Origin: an uncultured Planctomycetales bacterium
GTDB lineage: Bacteria > Planctomycetota > Planctomycetia > Pirellulales > Thermoguttaceae
Direction: 5' to 3'
DNA length: 38,092 bases
Assembly (NCBI GenBank): GCA_937889015.1
Contig: CALARR010000221.1
Coordinates: 1 to 38,092 of the forward strand
Shown here: one piece after another, positions 17,781-25,816 of the stretch
Layout of the letters: each line of letters starts with the position of its first letter
Numbering within the stretch: position 1 is the first letter of the stretch
Notes under the pieces: model-generated
Seen by the model: only the letters and a program-made list of their open reading frames with translations
The model's database searches: none
Told to the model about the DNA's origin: nothing
Position numbers and translations under genes: made by a program

Positions 17781-19553
17781 ATGATCAGCCTGACGATCAA
17801 CAACCGCCCGGTGGAAGTGCCTGAGGGATCGACCATCCTGCACGCGGCGCGACAGGTGGGAATCCGCATTCCTACGCTGTGCCACGTAGAAGGTCTGCAG
17901 GCCATCGGCGCTTGCCGGGTGTGCGTGGTGGAGGTGGAGGGTGCCCGGAACCTGGCCGCCTCGTGCTCCATGCCGGTGACCGCGGGGATGAAGGTCTTCA
18001 CCAATACCCGGCGCGTGCGCGAGGCGCGGCGCGCGGTGGTGGAGTTGCTGCTCTCGGAGCACAACGGCGACTGCCAGACCTGCGACCGCAGTGAGGACTG
18101 CGAGCTGCAGGCCCTGGCGGCGGAACTGGGGATTCGCGAGATCGCCTACGCGGGCGAGCGGACGCGGAAACGGATCGACAGCTCGACCCCGGCCCTGATC
18201 CGCGACAACGGCAAGTGCATTCGCTGCCGGCGTTGCGTGGCGGTGTGCGTGGAACAGCAGCACGTGGGGGCCCTGTTTCCGCAGAACCGCGGCTTTGAGA
18301 CGATCATCGGGCCGGCGTTCAACCACGACCTGGACAGCGTGCCCTGCGTGCAATGCGGCCAGTGCGCGGCGATCTGCCCCGTGGGCGCGATCACGGAGAA
18401 GGATCAGATTGAAGAGGTGTGGAAGGCCCTGGACGACCCTTCACGGCACGTGATCGTGCAAACGGCGCCCGCGATCCGCGCTGCCCTGGGCGAGTGCTTT
18501 GGCTATGCGCCGGGCACGCTGGTCACCGGCAAGATGGTGGCGGCGCTGCACCAACTGGGATTCCAGGGCGTGTTCGACACGAACTTCGCGGCCGACCTGA
18601 CGATCCTGGAGGAAGGCACCGAGTTGCTGACGCGACTGCGTCGAGCGTTGGTCGACAAGCAGCCGGTGGCCTTGCCGATGTTCACCAGTTGCTCGCCCGG
18701 CTGGATCAAGTTCATGGAGTATTTCCATCCGGACCTGCTGCCGAATCTATCGACCTGCAAATCACCGCAGCAGATGTTCGGGGCCGTGGCCAAGACCTAT
18801 TACGCGCAGAAGCTGGGCAAGCGGCCGGAACAGATCTTCGTGGTCTCGATCATGCCTTGCACGGCCAAGAAGTTCGAGTGCCAGCGGCCGGAGATGGACG
18901 CCAGCGGCACGCGCGACGTGGACGTGGTGCTCACGACGCGCGAGTTGGGCAAGATGATCCGTGCGGCGGGCATCCAGTTCGGCGACCTGGCGGACGAAGA
19001 GATGGACGCTCCGCTGGGGCTGTCCAGCGGTGCGGCCGATATCTTCGCCAACACGGGCGGGGTGATGGAGGCGGCGATCCGCACGGTGTACGAAATCGTC
19101 ACCGGACACGAACTGCCGATGCCCAAGCTGCACGTACGCGAGGTGGAAGGCCTGGCCGGCGTGAAAGAGGCCACGCTGCCCGTCCGCGGCGCGGTGCCGG
19201 AGTGGAGTTTCCTGGAAGGTGCGGACCTGCACGTGGCCGTGGCCCACGGCCTGAGCAACGCCCAACAGGTGATTTCGGCCATCAAGTCAGGCCGGAAGCA
19301 GTATCACTTCGTGGAAGTGATGACCTGCCCGGGCGGGTGCATCGGCGGCGGCGGCCAGCCGCGATTCACGACCAATGAAGTCCGCGCCGCGCGGATCGCG
19401 GCCATCTACCAGGAAGACGAGGGCAAGCAACTCCGCAAGTCGCACGAGAACCCGGACCTGAAGACGCTGTACGAGGAGTTCCTCGGACAGCCGCTGGGGC
19501 ACCGCTCGCACGAGCTGCTGCACACCTGCTATACCCCGCGCGCCAAGGTCTAA
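17781..19553 (+). CDS. hydA: [FeFe]-hydrogenase catalytic subunit, modular M3-type
   Basis: 590 residues. In order: a plant-type [2Fe-2S] domain (Cys in TLCHVEG, GACRVC and ASCSMP), a His-ligated [4Fe-4S] site H-x3-C-x2-C-x5-C (His94, Cys98, 101, 107), two ferredoxin [4Fe-4S] motifs (KCIRCRRCVAVC and PCVQCGQCAAIC), the H-cluster domain and a C-terminal small-subunit-like tail. H-cluster motifs are L1 TSCSPGW (302-308), L2 MPCTAKKFE (358-366) and L3 EVMTCPGGCIGGGGQP (Cys516, Cys520). L1 has Ser at the second Cys of the usual TSCCP, and a Cys in NLSTCKSPQQ; I recall this pair from multimeric NADH-linked enzymes. The enzyme makes or consumes H2. Maturases HydE, HydF and HydG are not in the window. 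The ATG at 17781 starts the [2Fe-2S] fold; no strong ribosome site is seen. Confidence 0.95.
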   Translation: MISLTINNRPVEVPEGSTILHAARQVGIRIPTLCHVEGLQAIGACRVCVVEVEGARNLAASCSMPVTAGMKVFTNTRRVREARRAVVELLLSEHNGDCQTCDRSEDCELQALAAELGIREIAYAGERTRKRIDSSTPALIRDNGKCIRCRRCVAVCVEQQHVGALFPQNRGFETIIGPAFNHDLDSVPCVQCGQCAAICPVGAITEKDQIEEVWKALDDPSRHVIVQTAPAIRAALGECFGYAPGTLVTGKMVAALHQLGFQGVFDTNFAADLTILEEGTELLTRLRRALVDKQPVALPMFTSCSPGWIKFMEYFHPDLLPNLSTCKSPQQMFGAVAKTYYAQKLGKRPEQIFVVSIMPCTAKKFECQRPEMDASGTRDVDVVLTTRELGKMIRAAGIQFGDLADEEMDAPLGLSSGAADIFANTGGVMEAAIRTVYEIVTGHELPMPKLHVREVEGLAGVKEATLPVRGAVPEWSFLEGADLHVAVAHGLSNAQQVISAIKSGRKQYHFVEVMTCPGGCIGGGGQPRFTTNEVRAARIAAIYQEDEGKQLRKSHENPDLKTLYEEFLGQPLGHRSHELLHTCYTPRAKV

Positions 19554-19554
19554 A

Positions 19555-19635
19555 AGCCGGTCCGGGAACCTGTCGGCAGTTCCCTCCCGCTGCGCCGCCC
19601 GAGGTGGCTGTGGCGGTTCTGGGATCGGTTCTCAG
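19555..19635. repeat. 81-bp dispersed repeat, copy 2
   Basis: Begins AGCCGGTCCGGGAACCTGTC and ends GGTTCTGGGATCGGTTCTCAG. It starts 2 bases after the hydA stop, and its last bases form the stop codon of the minus-strand GH28 gene. Its ends are complementary (GAACC with GGTTC), so it may also act as a shared bidirectional terminator. Confidence 0.75.
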
Positions 19636-20945
19636 TCTTTCTCGGCCGCGGCGGCCATATCCAGGAAGGTCACGCGGTCCAGGGTCAAACGCTCCACGCC
19701 CCGGACGTCGAACGTGCTGGTGCCGCCGGGCCGGATCTCGAAACGCACATTGCTCAGCAGAATGTCGCTGACCCGATCGCCTTTGCGGAGCATGAACACC
19801 GGATACTCGGGCGAGCGGATGGTCATATTCGAGAAGGTGACGTTGCGGATGCGGCTGACCTTGGCGTCAGGCGCAAAGCGGATGTTGATCGGAGCCTTGC
19901 GGCAGTCCAGGCTGATGTCGCTGAAATGCACGTTCTCCACGCCGAACGGCCGCACGGCATCGCCTTCCGGCAGCGGCGGCACGTCCGGCCCGCGCGGCGG
20001 ATCGTTGGGGACTTTGTCCAAGGGGGGCAGGTACATGGAGATTCCGTTGGTCGACTCGCGAATCACCAGGTTGCTGAAGCGGCAGTCGCGGATCTCGTAG
20101 TCGTGCGTCCATCCCAGGCGGATGGCCGACGACCTGCTTTGCAGCACGCAGTTGGAGACCACCACGCGCTCGCAGGCCTTGGGCTCGTGGAGCTGATGCT
20201 GGTAGGCGCGGACGATGATCGAGTCGTCGCCGCTGCAAACCAGGCAGTCGCTGACGGCCACATCGCGGCAGGAACCGATATGGATGCCGTCGCCGTTGGG
20301 GATGCTGGAATCCATATGGATCCGCAATCCGCGCACGTTCACCCGGTCGCAATCCAGCAGCCACATGCTCCAGCCCGCCGGATTGAAGATAGTGAATCCT
20401 TCCAAAGTGACGTCTTTGCAGCCGATCAGAAAGATGTTCCGGCCGGTGATCAACTGGTCGTGCTTGCGGCGCCACATCTTCCCCTCACCCTGGCTCTCGT
20501 GGAAGAGTTCCGCGTGGCCATTGATCATCCCCCGGCCGCAGATCGTGATGTTCTGCTGGGCGACGGCGTAGAACATGGCGCGTTTGTTGCGGCGCAAGGT
20601 GTACTCGACGCGCCAATGGGGCGAGGGCTCGAACTCGGGATAGAGCAGCGGATCGGGGCCGCCGTCCAGCGAAGCGCCCGCTTCAAGTTCCAGCCGGATG
20701 TTGGAGCGCAGGTACAGGGTGTAGGTCATGAACGGGCCGCCGGCCACGCGGACCGTGCCGCCGCCGGCCGCGGCGCAGGCGTCGATCGCTTGCTGGATCG
20801 CCGCGGTGTTGTTGGTCTTGCCGTCCGGCACTGCGCCGAACTCGGTCACGTTGAACACCCCGTTCTGCCCCGCGCCCTGCGCGAGGGCGGCCGCCGCCAG
20901 AAGAAGGCCCAGGGACAGGGTACCGATGCGCTGCATGTGTGTCAT
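19632..20945 (-). CDS. GH28 polygalacturonase-like exported glycosidase
   Basis: 437 residues. A signal peptide (GTLSLGLLLAAAALAQG) is followed by a right-handed beta-helix. The N-terminal FGAVPDGKTNNTAAIQQAI motif is the usual start of GH28/pectate-lyase-3 folds. GH28 catalytic Asp residues are visible: Asp219 in PNGDGIHI (the NTDG-like motif) and Asp240/Asp241 in SGDDSII. The usual GHG motif is replaced by RSSAIRLG, so activity on polygalacturonate itself is uncertain; related rhamnogalacturonan- or xylogalacturonan-type activities are possible. AAAGGAG 6 bases upstream fixes the ATG at 20945. It is the last gene of a minus-strand series after the Gfo/Idh and mutY genes. Its stop lies inside repeat copy 2. 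Confidence 0.87.
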   Translation of the reverse strand: MTHMQRIGTLSLGLLLAAAALAQGAGQNGVFNVTEFGAVPDGKTNNTAAIQQAIDACAAAGGGTVRVAGGPFMTYTLYLRSNIRLELEAGASLDGGPDPLLYPEFEPSPHWRVEYTLRRNKRAMFYAVAQQNITICGRGMINGHAELFHESQGEGKMWRRKHDQLITGRNIFLIGCKDVTLEGFTIFNPAGWSMWLLDCDRVNVRGLRIHMDSSIPNGDGIHIGSCRDVAVSDCLVCSGDDSIIVRAYQHQLHEPKACERVVVSNCVLQSRSSAIRLGWTHDYEIRDCRFSNLVIRESTNGISMYLPPLDKVPNDPPRGPDVPPLPEGDAVRPFGVENVHFSDISLDCRKAPINIRFAPDAKVSRIRNVTFSNMTIRSPEYPVFMLRKGDRVSDILLSNVRFEIRPGGTSTFDVRGVERLTLDRVTFLDMAAAAEKD

Positions 20946-21024
20946 GTGAGGCTCCTTTCATCCGTGATTGGAGTCCACGGGCCGGCGGCTGTCATCAGCC
21001 GATTTGGCCATCTGCATTTCACTT

Positions 21025-22140
21025 TTAGCCAGGAGCCAGCAGGCGCGCCAGGCGACGGCCGGTGGTCGAAAGGGGATACTGTTCCAGTTCCGACAGGCGG
21101 AGCCAGCGATAAGCGGAGGGCCGGCGGCCATCGGCCCGCTCCAGGCACTCGGCCTCATAGGCTTCCAGCGTGATGCGAAAGCGGGTCACGCCGTGGCGCA
21201 GGGTGTGGAGTCGCGGACCGACACGCACGTTCAGCCCGGTCGCGCTGCGGACCTTGGAGGCAAGTTCCTCGGCGACTGCGGCCGGTTGTTCGGCGTCCAG
21301 CGGAAAGCGGGGAAAATCCCACAGGCCGGCCCAACGTCCGCCTTCTGGGCACTGGCCCAGCAGGATTCGCGGACCGCGGCGGACGATGACCGCCGCTTCG
21401 CGTACGCACTCAGTGGCCGGTTTCTTGTTGGGCCGGGGAAGGGCCTCCTGGACTCCCTGGGCCCGGGCGGCGCAGAGCGTTTTCAGTGGACACTCGGCAC
21501 AACGCGGCTGACGCGGCAGGCAGACCAGGCTACCGACTTCCATCAGGGCCTGATTCAGGCGGCCCACGTCGCGCCGGGGCAGCACGGCCGCGGCCAGTCC
21601 CCACAACAAGTCCTGACCGGCGCGACTGGACGTGGGGCCGTCGTAGGCCAGCAGGCGCGCGAAGAGCCGTATGGTGTTGGCCTCCAGGATCGGCTGCCGA
21701 GCATCGAAGGCGATGGACAGGACCGCGCCGGCCGTGTAGCGGCCGATGCCCGGCAAGCGGCCGACGATCTGCGGATCGCGCGGAAACTGGCCGGCGTGCT
21801 GCTGTAAGAGGATTTTGGCCGCCTGGTGCATTTGCCGGGCACGGCGATAGTAGCCCAGCCCTTCCCAGAGTCGCAGGACTTCCCGCTCGTCCGCCTGGGC
21901 CAGGTCGGCGATGGTTGGCAAGGCGGCCAGGAATCGCTGGTAATAGTCGCGGACCGTGGCCACCTGCGTCTGCTGGAGCATGATCTCGCTGACCCAGATG
22001 GCGTAGGGGTCGCACGTTTTGCGCCAAGGCAGATCGCGCGCATTGCGCACGTACCAGGCGCGCAGGCTGCGGCGCAGACGCTGCAGCCAGGCGGCGTCGG
22101 GCAGCGTGCTCGGGTTGTGGGCGGTGCCTTTCTTCGCCAT
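21025..22140 (-). CDS. mutY: A/G-specific adenine DNA glycosylase
   Basis: 371 residues with the full MutY layout: the HhH-GPD domain with catalytic Glu52 in SEIMLQQTQVATV, LWEGLGYYRRAR, the helix-hairpin-helix LPGIGRYTAGA, the [4Fe-4S] loop C-x6-C-x2-C-x5-C (CLPRQPRCAECPLKTLC) and a C-terminal MutT/NUDIX-like domain that reads 8-oxoG. MutY removes adenine mispaired with 8-oxoguanine. The second catalytic residue, Asp in the usual ILDGNV motif, is Glu153 here (ILEANT), a conservative but notable change. Start 22140 gives the compact N-terminus MAKKGTAHN; the in-frame extension to 22197 has no better ribosome site. Confidence 0.93.
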   Translation of the reverse strand: MAKKGTAHNPSTLPDAAWLQRLRRSLRAWYVRNARDLPWRKTCDPYAIWVSEIMLQQTQVATVRDYYQRFLAALPTIADLAQADEREVLRLWEGLGYYRRARQMHQAAKILLQQHAGQFPRDPQIVGRLPGIGRYTAGAVLSIAFDARQPILEANTIRLFARLLAYDGPTSSRAGQDLLWGLAAAVLPRRDVGRLNQALMEVGSLVCLPRQPRCAECPLKTLCAARAQGVQEALPRPNKKPATECVREAAVIVRRGPRILLGQCPEGGRWAGLWDFPRFPLDAEQPAAVAEELASKVRSATGLNVRVGPRLHTLRHGVTRFRITLEAYEAECLERADGRRPSAYRWLRLSELEQYPLSTTGRRLARLLAPG

Positions 22141-22207
22141 GCCATCCGGTCCCTGGATGCGAGAAGCCCAGGGGGAACACCCCCTGGGCTTCCGCAAATC
22201 AACTTAT

Positions 22208-22288
22208 AGCCGGTCCCAAAACCTGTCGGCCGCTCAGTCCTGCCGGGCCGCCCGACCTGGCTTTGGCAGTTCTGGGATAGGTTCTGAG
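22208..22288. repeat. 81-bp dispersed repeat, copy 3
   Basis: Begins AGCCGGTCCCAAAACCTGTC and ends AGTTCTGGGATAGGTTCTGAG. It is the closest relative of copy 1 and lies between the mutY start and the end of the Gfo/Idh gene on the minus strand. The ends pair imperfectly (TCCCAAAAC with GTTCTGGGA). Confidence 0.8.
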
Positions 22289-22302
22289 AACGCTCCTCAG
22301 GT

Positions 22303-23709
22303 TCAAATCGAATAGCCCGCGCGGTACGGCGGCTTGACGATGTGCTCGACCTCGGGGGCGTTGGTGGGCTTGAGGTTCACGGCGTCCCACTCGATCTTCT
22401 TGCCTTGCCCCTTGTCGGCCGCCCAGACCGCCAGGTTGCCCAAGAGGATCGTCTCGGTCAGGCCGCCGGAGTAGGTGGCGAAATTGGACATGGCCGGCGC
22501 GCCGCCCTTGATGGCCTCGATCCACTCGTTGAAGTGGCCCGGAGATTCGGGCGGGGTGACGGCCGGCTCGCTGGCGCCGCCGAACAGCAGCCAACCGCGT
22601 TCGCAGTAGTCGCCGGGGGCGTAGAAGCGGCCCTTCTCGCCCACGACCAGGCAGCCGCTGGTGGCGGGCATGACTTCTTCTTCGACCTGCTCGGGCTCGT
22701 CGGCGGGCGCGCCCTTCTTCTTCTTGGCCTTCTTGGCCTTGTAGATCGAGCCCTTTTCATAGGAGCCGGTGAACAGTTCGTCGGCCGGGCGCTTGCCGCC
22801 GTCGTACCAGACAAACTTGATGGCCGGACGCCAACCGTTGGCCGGGAAGTCGAAATTGATGACCGACCAGGCGGGGTAACTGTCCTTGTTGTGGCCCGAG
22901 CACTCGGCCACGACCGCCGTGGGGTTCTTCAGTTCCAGGGCCATGTAGGGCATGTTGACCGTATGGCAGGCCATGTCGCCGAGGGCGCCGGTGCCGAAAT
23001 CCCACCAGCCGCGCCACTTGAAGGGATGGTAGCCTTTGGCATAGGGACGCATGGGCGCCGGTCCGATCCACTCTTCCCAGTGCACGTGCGGCGGGCACGG
23101 TTCGGACTCGGGGCGATCCACTCCTTGCGGCCAGATGGGACGGTTGGTCCAGACATGGACTTCCTTGACCGTGCCCACGCAGCCGGCACGCAACAGGGCC
23201 GCCGCCTTGCGGAGCGACGGTTCGGCCGTGCCCTGGTTGCCCATCTGCGTGGCGACCTTCATCTCGCGCGCGACTTCGGCCATGCGCCGCGCGGCGTAGA
23301 TGCTCTGGGTGAGCGGCTTCTGGCAGAAGCAGTGCTTGCCCATCTTCATGGCCATGATGGCCGCGGGGGCGTGCGTGTGGTCGGGCGTGCTGACGGTCAC
23401 ACCGTCGATGCTCTTGCCCATCTCGTCCAGCAGCTTGCGGAAGTCGTAGTACTTCTTAGCCTTCTCGTAGCGTTTGCCGGCCGCCTCGAGCGTGTTCTCG
23501 TCGGCGTCGCAGATGGCCACGATGTCGCCATTCTGCGCGGCGGCGGCGGTGTCGCCACCGCCTTTGCCGCCCACGCCAATGCAGGCGAAGGCCAGCTTTT
23601 CGTTGGCGGCGCGCGCCGGCTTGGGCGTCAGCCCGGCGGCGACAAAGTACCCGGCCCCGATGGCCGCGCTGGTCTTGAGGAACTCACGGCGATTGTTGGA
23701 ATTCGCCAT
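22303..23709 (-). CDS. Tat-exported Gfo/Idh/MocA-family oxidoreductase
   Basis: 468 residues. A twin-arginine leader (SNNRREFLKTSAAIGAG) precedes a Rossmann domain with CIGVGGKGGG (about 43-52) for NAD(P). The catalytic-lysine motif is CQKPLT (Lys131), with Gln where the classical EKP has Glu. The C-terminal Gfo/Idh domain includes WWDFGTGALGDMACH, a motif pattern shared by the many planctomycete members of this family. A Lys/Glu-rich insert (YKAKKAKKKKGAP followed by an acidic run) lies around 340-365. These enzymes oxidise, reduce or cleave sugars; some exported ones are nicotinamide-dependent glycosidases. GGAGGAG 9 bases upstream supports the ATG at 23709. Confidence 0.9.
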   Translation of the reverse strand: MANSNNRREFLKTSAAIGAGYFVAAGLTPKPARAANEKLAFACIGVGGKGGGDTAAAAQNGDIVAICDADENTLEAAGKRYEKAKKYYDFRKLLDEMGKSIDGVTVSTPDHTHAPAAIMAMKMGKHCFCQKPLTQSIYAARRMAEVAREMKVATQMGNQGTAEPSLRKAAALLRAGCVGTVKEVHVWTNRPIWPQGVDRPESEPCPPHVHWEEWIGPAPMRPYAKGYHPFKWRGWWDFGTGALGDMACHTVNMPYMALELKNPTAVVAECSGHNKDSYPAWSVINFDFPANGWRPAIKFVWYDGGKRPADELFTGSYEKGSIYKAKKAKKKKGAPADEPEQVEEEVMPATSGCLVVGEKGRFYAPGDYCERGWLLFGGASEPAVTPPESPGHFNEWIEAIKGGAPAMSNFATYSGGLTETILLGNLAVWAADKGQGKKIEWDAVNLKPTNAPEVEHIVKPPYRAGYSI

Positions 23710-24124
23710 CTCGCGCACTCCTCCGGTGGATGAATGTTCGTGTTCAGGACCGTGATGCAAGCTCATCGTGGCCTTGGCCACAAGGAACCGGGCTCCGGTT
23801 GGTCGCCCTGTTTGCATTACAAGCCTGAGGGTCCATAGAGACTGATGTCACAGGGCGTCAGAGCCGGTTCGCGCGGCGGGCAGTTGTCGAACTGCCACGC
23901 AGCGCGGCCGACACCGAGAAAGGTGGGCCAAAGGTCCTATGACGTCACCGTTCACCATAGCGTCGGGGCGGGACGCTGACAAGCTGACGCGAGTTGGCCC
24001 GCCCTCTCGGAGGGGGGTTTGCGTCCTTCAAGGACCTGGGCTACTGTTAAATTCTTCTCGCTCGAACGAATAGACTGACACGCCCGCCTTGGGGCGATCC
24101 CGCCAGAATGAGGAGTCGGAAATC
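23710..24124. other. Divergent intergenic region with small hairpins
   Basis: No gene is seen in these 415 bases between divergent genes. Structures noted are a 7-bp hairpin (GGCAGTT/AACTGCC, 23879-23896) and a 13-base palindrome GTCCTT-C-AAGGAC (24023-24035), which could be an operator for the LRR lipoprotein gene. No promoter pair is convincing. Confidence 0.45.
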
Positions 24125-25471
24125 ATGCGGCGAATCCTGCTCAGCGTAGCGATCTTGGGTCTGATCGGCACCGTTGGCTGCCAGTGCAAGACCGAACCGG
24201 CTGCCCCGACGACCACAGAGCAAGGCGCCCCAGCCGCCAAGCCGGCCGAGCAGGCGCCGCCGGCCCAGGTCCGCGAGGCTGATCCGAAAGCGGCAGAGGC
24301 CTTCGCCAAGCGCGTGGCGGAACTGCGCGGGAAGATTCGCTATGACAAATCCAAGACGGCCATCGCCGTGGACCTCAAAGACCGGCCCGCCAAAGATGAC
24401 GACGTGGCCCTGATGGTCCAGGGATTTCCGACCCTCGCGACCGTAGAGCTGTGGGGGGCCGGGATCACCGATGTGGGCGTGGAAAAGCTGGCCGGACTGG
24501 CCCGTCTGACCGATCTGACCCTGGAGAACACCAGTATTACGGACGCGGGCGCCGAGAAGCTCAAGGCCATCCCGGGCCTGGTGACGCTCAATCTACGCCG
24601 CAGCACGCGCATGACCGACGCCGGCCTGAAGCACCTGGCCGACCTGCCCAAGCTGCAGACCCTGGGCCTGCTGTACAACAACTTCACGGACGTGGGCATG
24701 GCGCACCTGGCGGCCATCAAGGGACTGCGCCGGCTGGATCTGCGCGGCTGCGACCGGATCGGCAACGCGGGCATCGAGCAGCTCAAGGGGCTGGTGAATC
24801 TGGAGAGCCTCAAGCTCCGCAATCCGTCGGTGGGCGACACGGGCGTGCTACAACTGAAGGATCTCACCAAGCTCAAGACGCTGAGCATCGAAGACTCGCC
24901 GGTGACCAATGCCGGGCTGGCGATTCTGGCCGGGTTCAAGGAACTGCGGGACCTGGAACTGATGCGCTGCAATGCGGTGCGCGACGATGGCCTGCAGCAC
25001 CTGAAAGGCCTGACCAACTTCCGCCGGCTGTCGCTGCGCGGCACCCCGATCTTCAACTCCGGCCTGGCCAATCTGCAAGGCATGACGCAACTGGCCACGC
25101 TGGACCTGGACGAGACTTCGGTCAACGATGCGGGCCTGGAACAGATCAAGGGCCTGGCGAGCCTGGAAACGCTGCAACTGTGGAACACGCAGATCACCGA
25201 CGCCGGATTGGAGCACCTCAAGCCGCTGAAGAATCTGAAGTCGCTGGACCTCAAGGGCACGTCCGTCACCGATGCCGGATTGAAGACGGTCGCGGCCCTG
25301 ACGACGCTCACGGAACTGGTGCTGGAAGAGACGCGCGTGACCGACGCGGGCCTGGAATCGCTGGCGGCCTTGAAGAACCTGGAGTCGCTGGTGCTGAAGT
25401 TCACGCAGGTGACGGACGCGGGCGTGGAGAAGCTGGAAAAGGCCCTGCCGGAGTGCGAGATCGAGCGCTGA
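24125..25471 (+). CDS. Leucine-rich-repeat lipoprotein
   Basis: 448 residues. A lipoprotein signal (RRILLSVAILGLIGTVGC, lipobox Cys19) and an Ala/Pro/Thr-rich linker to about residue 55 are followed by about 14 LRR units of roughly 24 residues with the consensus LxxLxLxxTxVTDAGLxxL. This TDAGL pattern is the ribonuclease-inhibitor-like class frequent in planctomycetes; such proteins bind other proteins or act as surface scaffolds, and no enzyme site is present. The AGGAG 9 bases before ATG 24125 fixes the start. The repeats give regular tandem DNA similarity that should not be mistaken for a satellite. The remnant gene at 25493 follows closely and was probably once co-transcribed. Confidence 0.9.
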   Translation: MRRILLSVAILGLIGTVGCQCKTEPAAPTTTEQGAPAAKPAEQAPPAQVREADPKAAEAFAKRVAELRGKIRYDKSKTAIAVDLKDRPAKDDDVALMVQGFPTLATVELWGAGITDVGVEKLAGLARLTDLTLENTSITDAGAEKLKAIPGLVTLNLRRSTRMTDAGLKHLADLPKLQTLGLLYNNFTDVGMAHLAAIKGLRRLDLRGCDRIGNAGIEQLKGLVNLESLKLRNPSVGDTGVLQLKDLTKLKTLSIEDSPVTNAGLAILAGFKELRDLELMRCNAVRDDGLQHLKGLTNFRRLSLRGTPIFNSGLANLQGMTQLATLDLDETSVNDAGLEQIKGLASLETLQLWNTQITDAGLEHLKPLKNLKSLDLKGTSVTDAGLKTVAALTTLTELVLEETRVTDAGLESLAALKNLESLVLKFTQVTDAGVEKLEKALPECEIER

Positions 25472-25492
25472 GCCATATCGGAGTTGCAGAGC

Positions 25493-25759
25493 ATGTTGAC
25501 CCGACTGAGAATCCGCAACTTCAAGCAGTTCGACGAGGTGGATTAGTCTGGCAGACGCCGGCCGGGTTTCCGTAGCGAAGTTGGCTACTACAAGGGTGGC
25601 GAGGAGTTTGCGGCCGCGCAGATTGCGGTTCAGCGGGCCGCCTCAGCCGCTGGCGCGGCTCGTCCGTGCAGTGAGTACTTGATCTATGTGGCCAATGCCA
25701 AAGGGCACGCCTCGGTCCTGTCGTTCCAGGCTCCCGTTCGAGGTAGCGGTCGCGAGTAA
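25493..25759 (+). pseudogene. Decayed gene: ATPase-like N-terminus, in-frame stop, then an orphan C-terminal tail
   Basis: An ATG with GGAG 9 bases upstream opens MLTRLRIRNFKQFDEVD, the typical first residues of RecF/SMC/OLD-like AAA ATPases whose Walker A normally follows within about 20 residues. A TAG at 25544-25546 ends it. The same frame then stays open for 70 codons to a TAA at 25757-25759, with protein-like composition (GYYKGGEEFAAAQIAVQR, EYLIYVANAKGHASVLSF) that I do not recognise. The Walker A and all core motifs are missing, so this is most simply an internal deletion product of one or two genes. It lies 21 bases after the LRR gene. Confidence 0.5.
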
Positions 25760-25816
25760 CGAACGGTTCAATCCGACCAACGCACGGGGATTCCCAATCC
25801 ACGGGGAGCCGAAGCC

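Noticed and set aside
24450..25450. Tandem DNA repeats resembling a CRISPR or satellite
   Set aside because: The periodicity of about 72 bases is that of the coded 24-residue LRR units, with no spacers.
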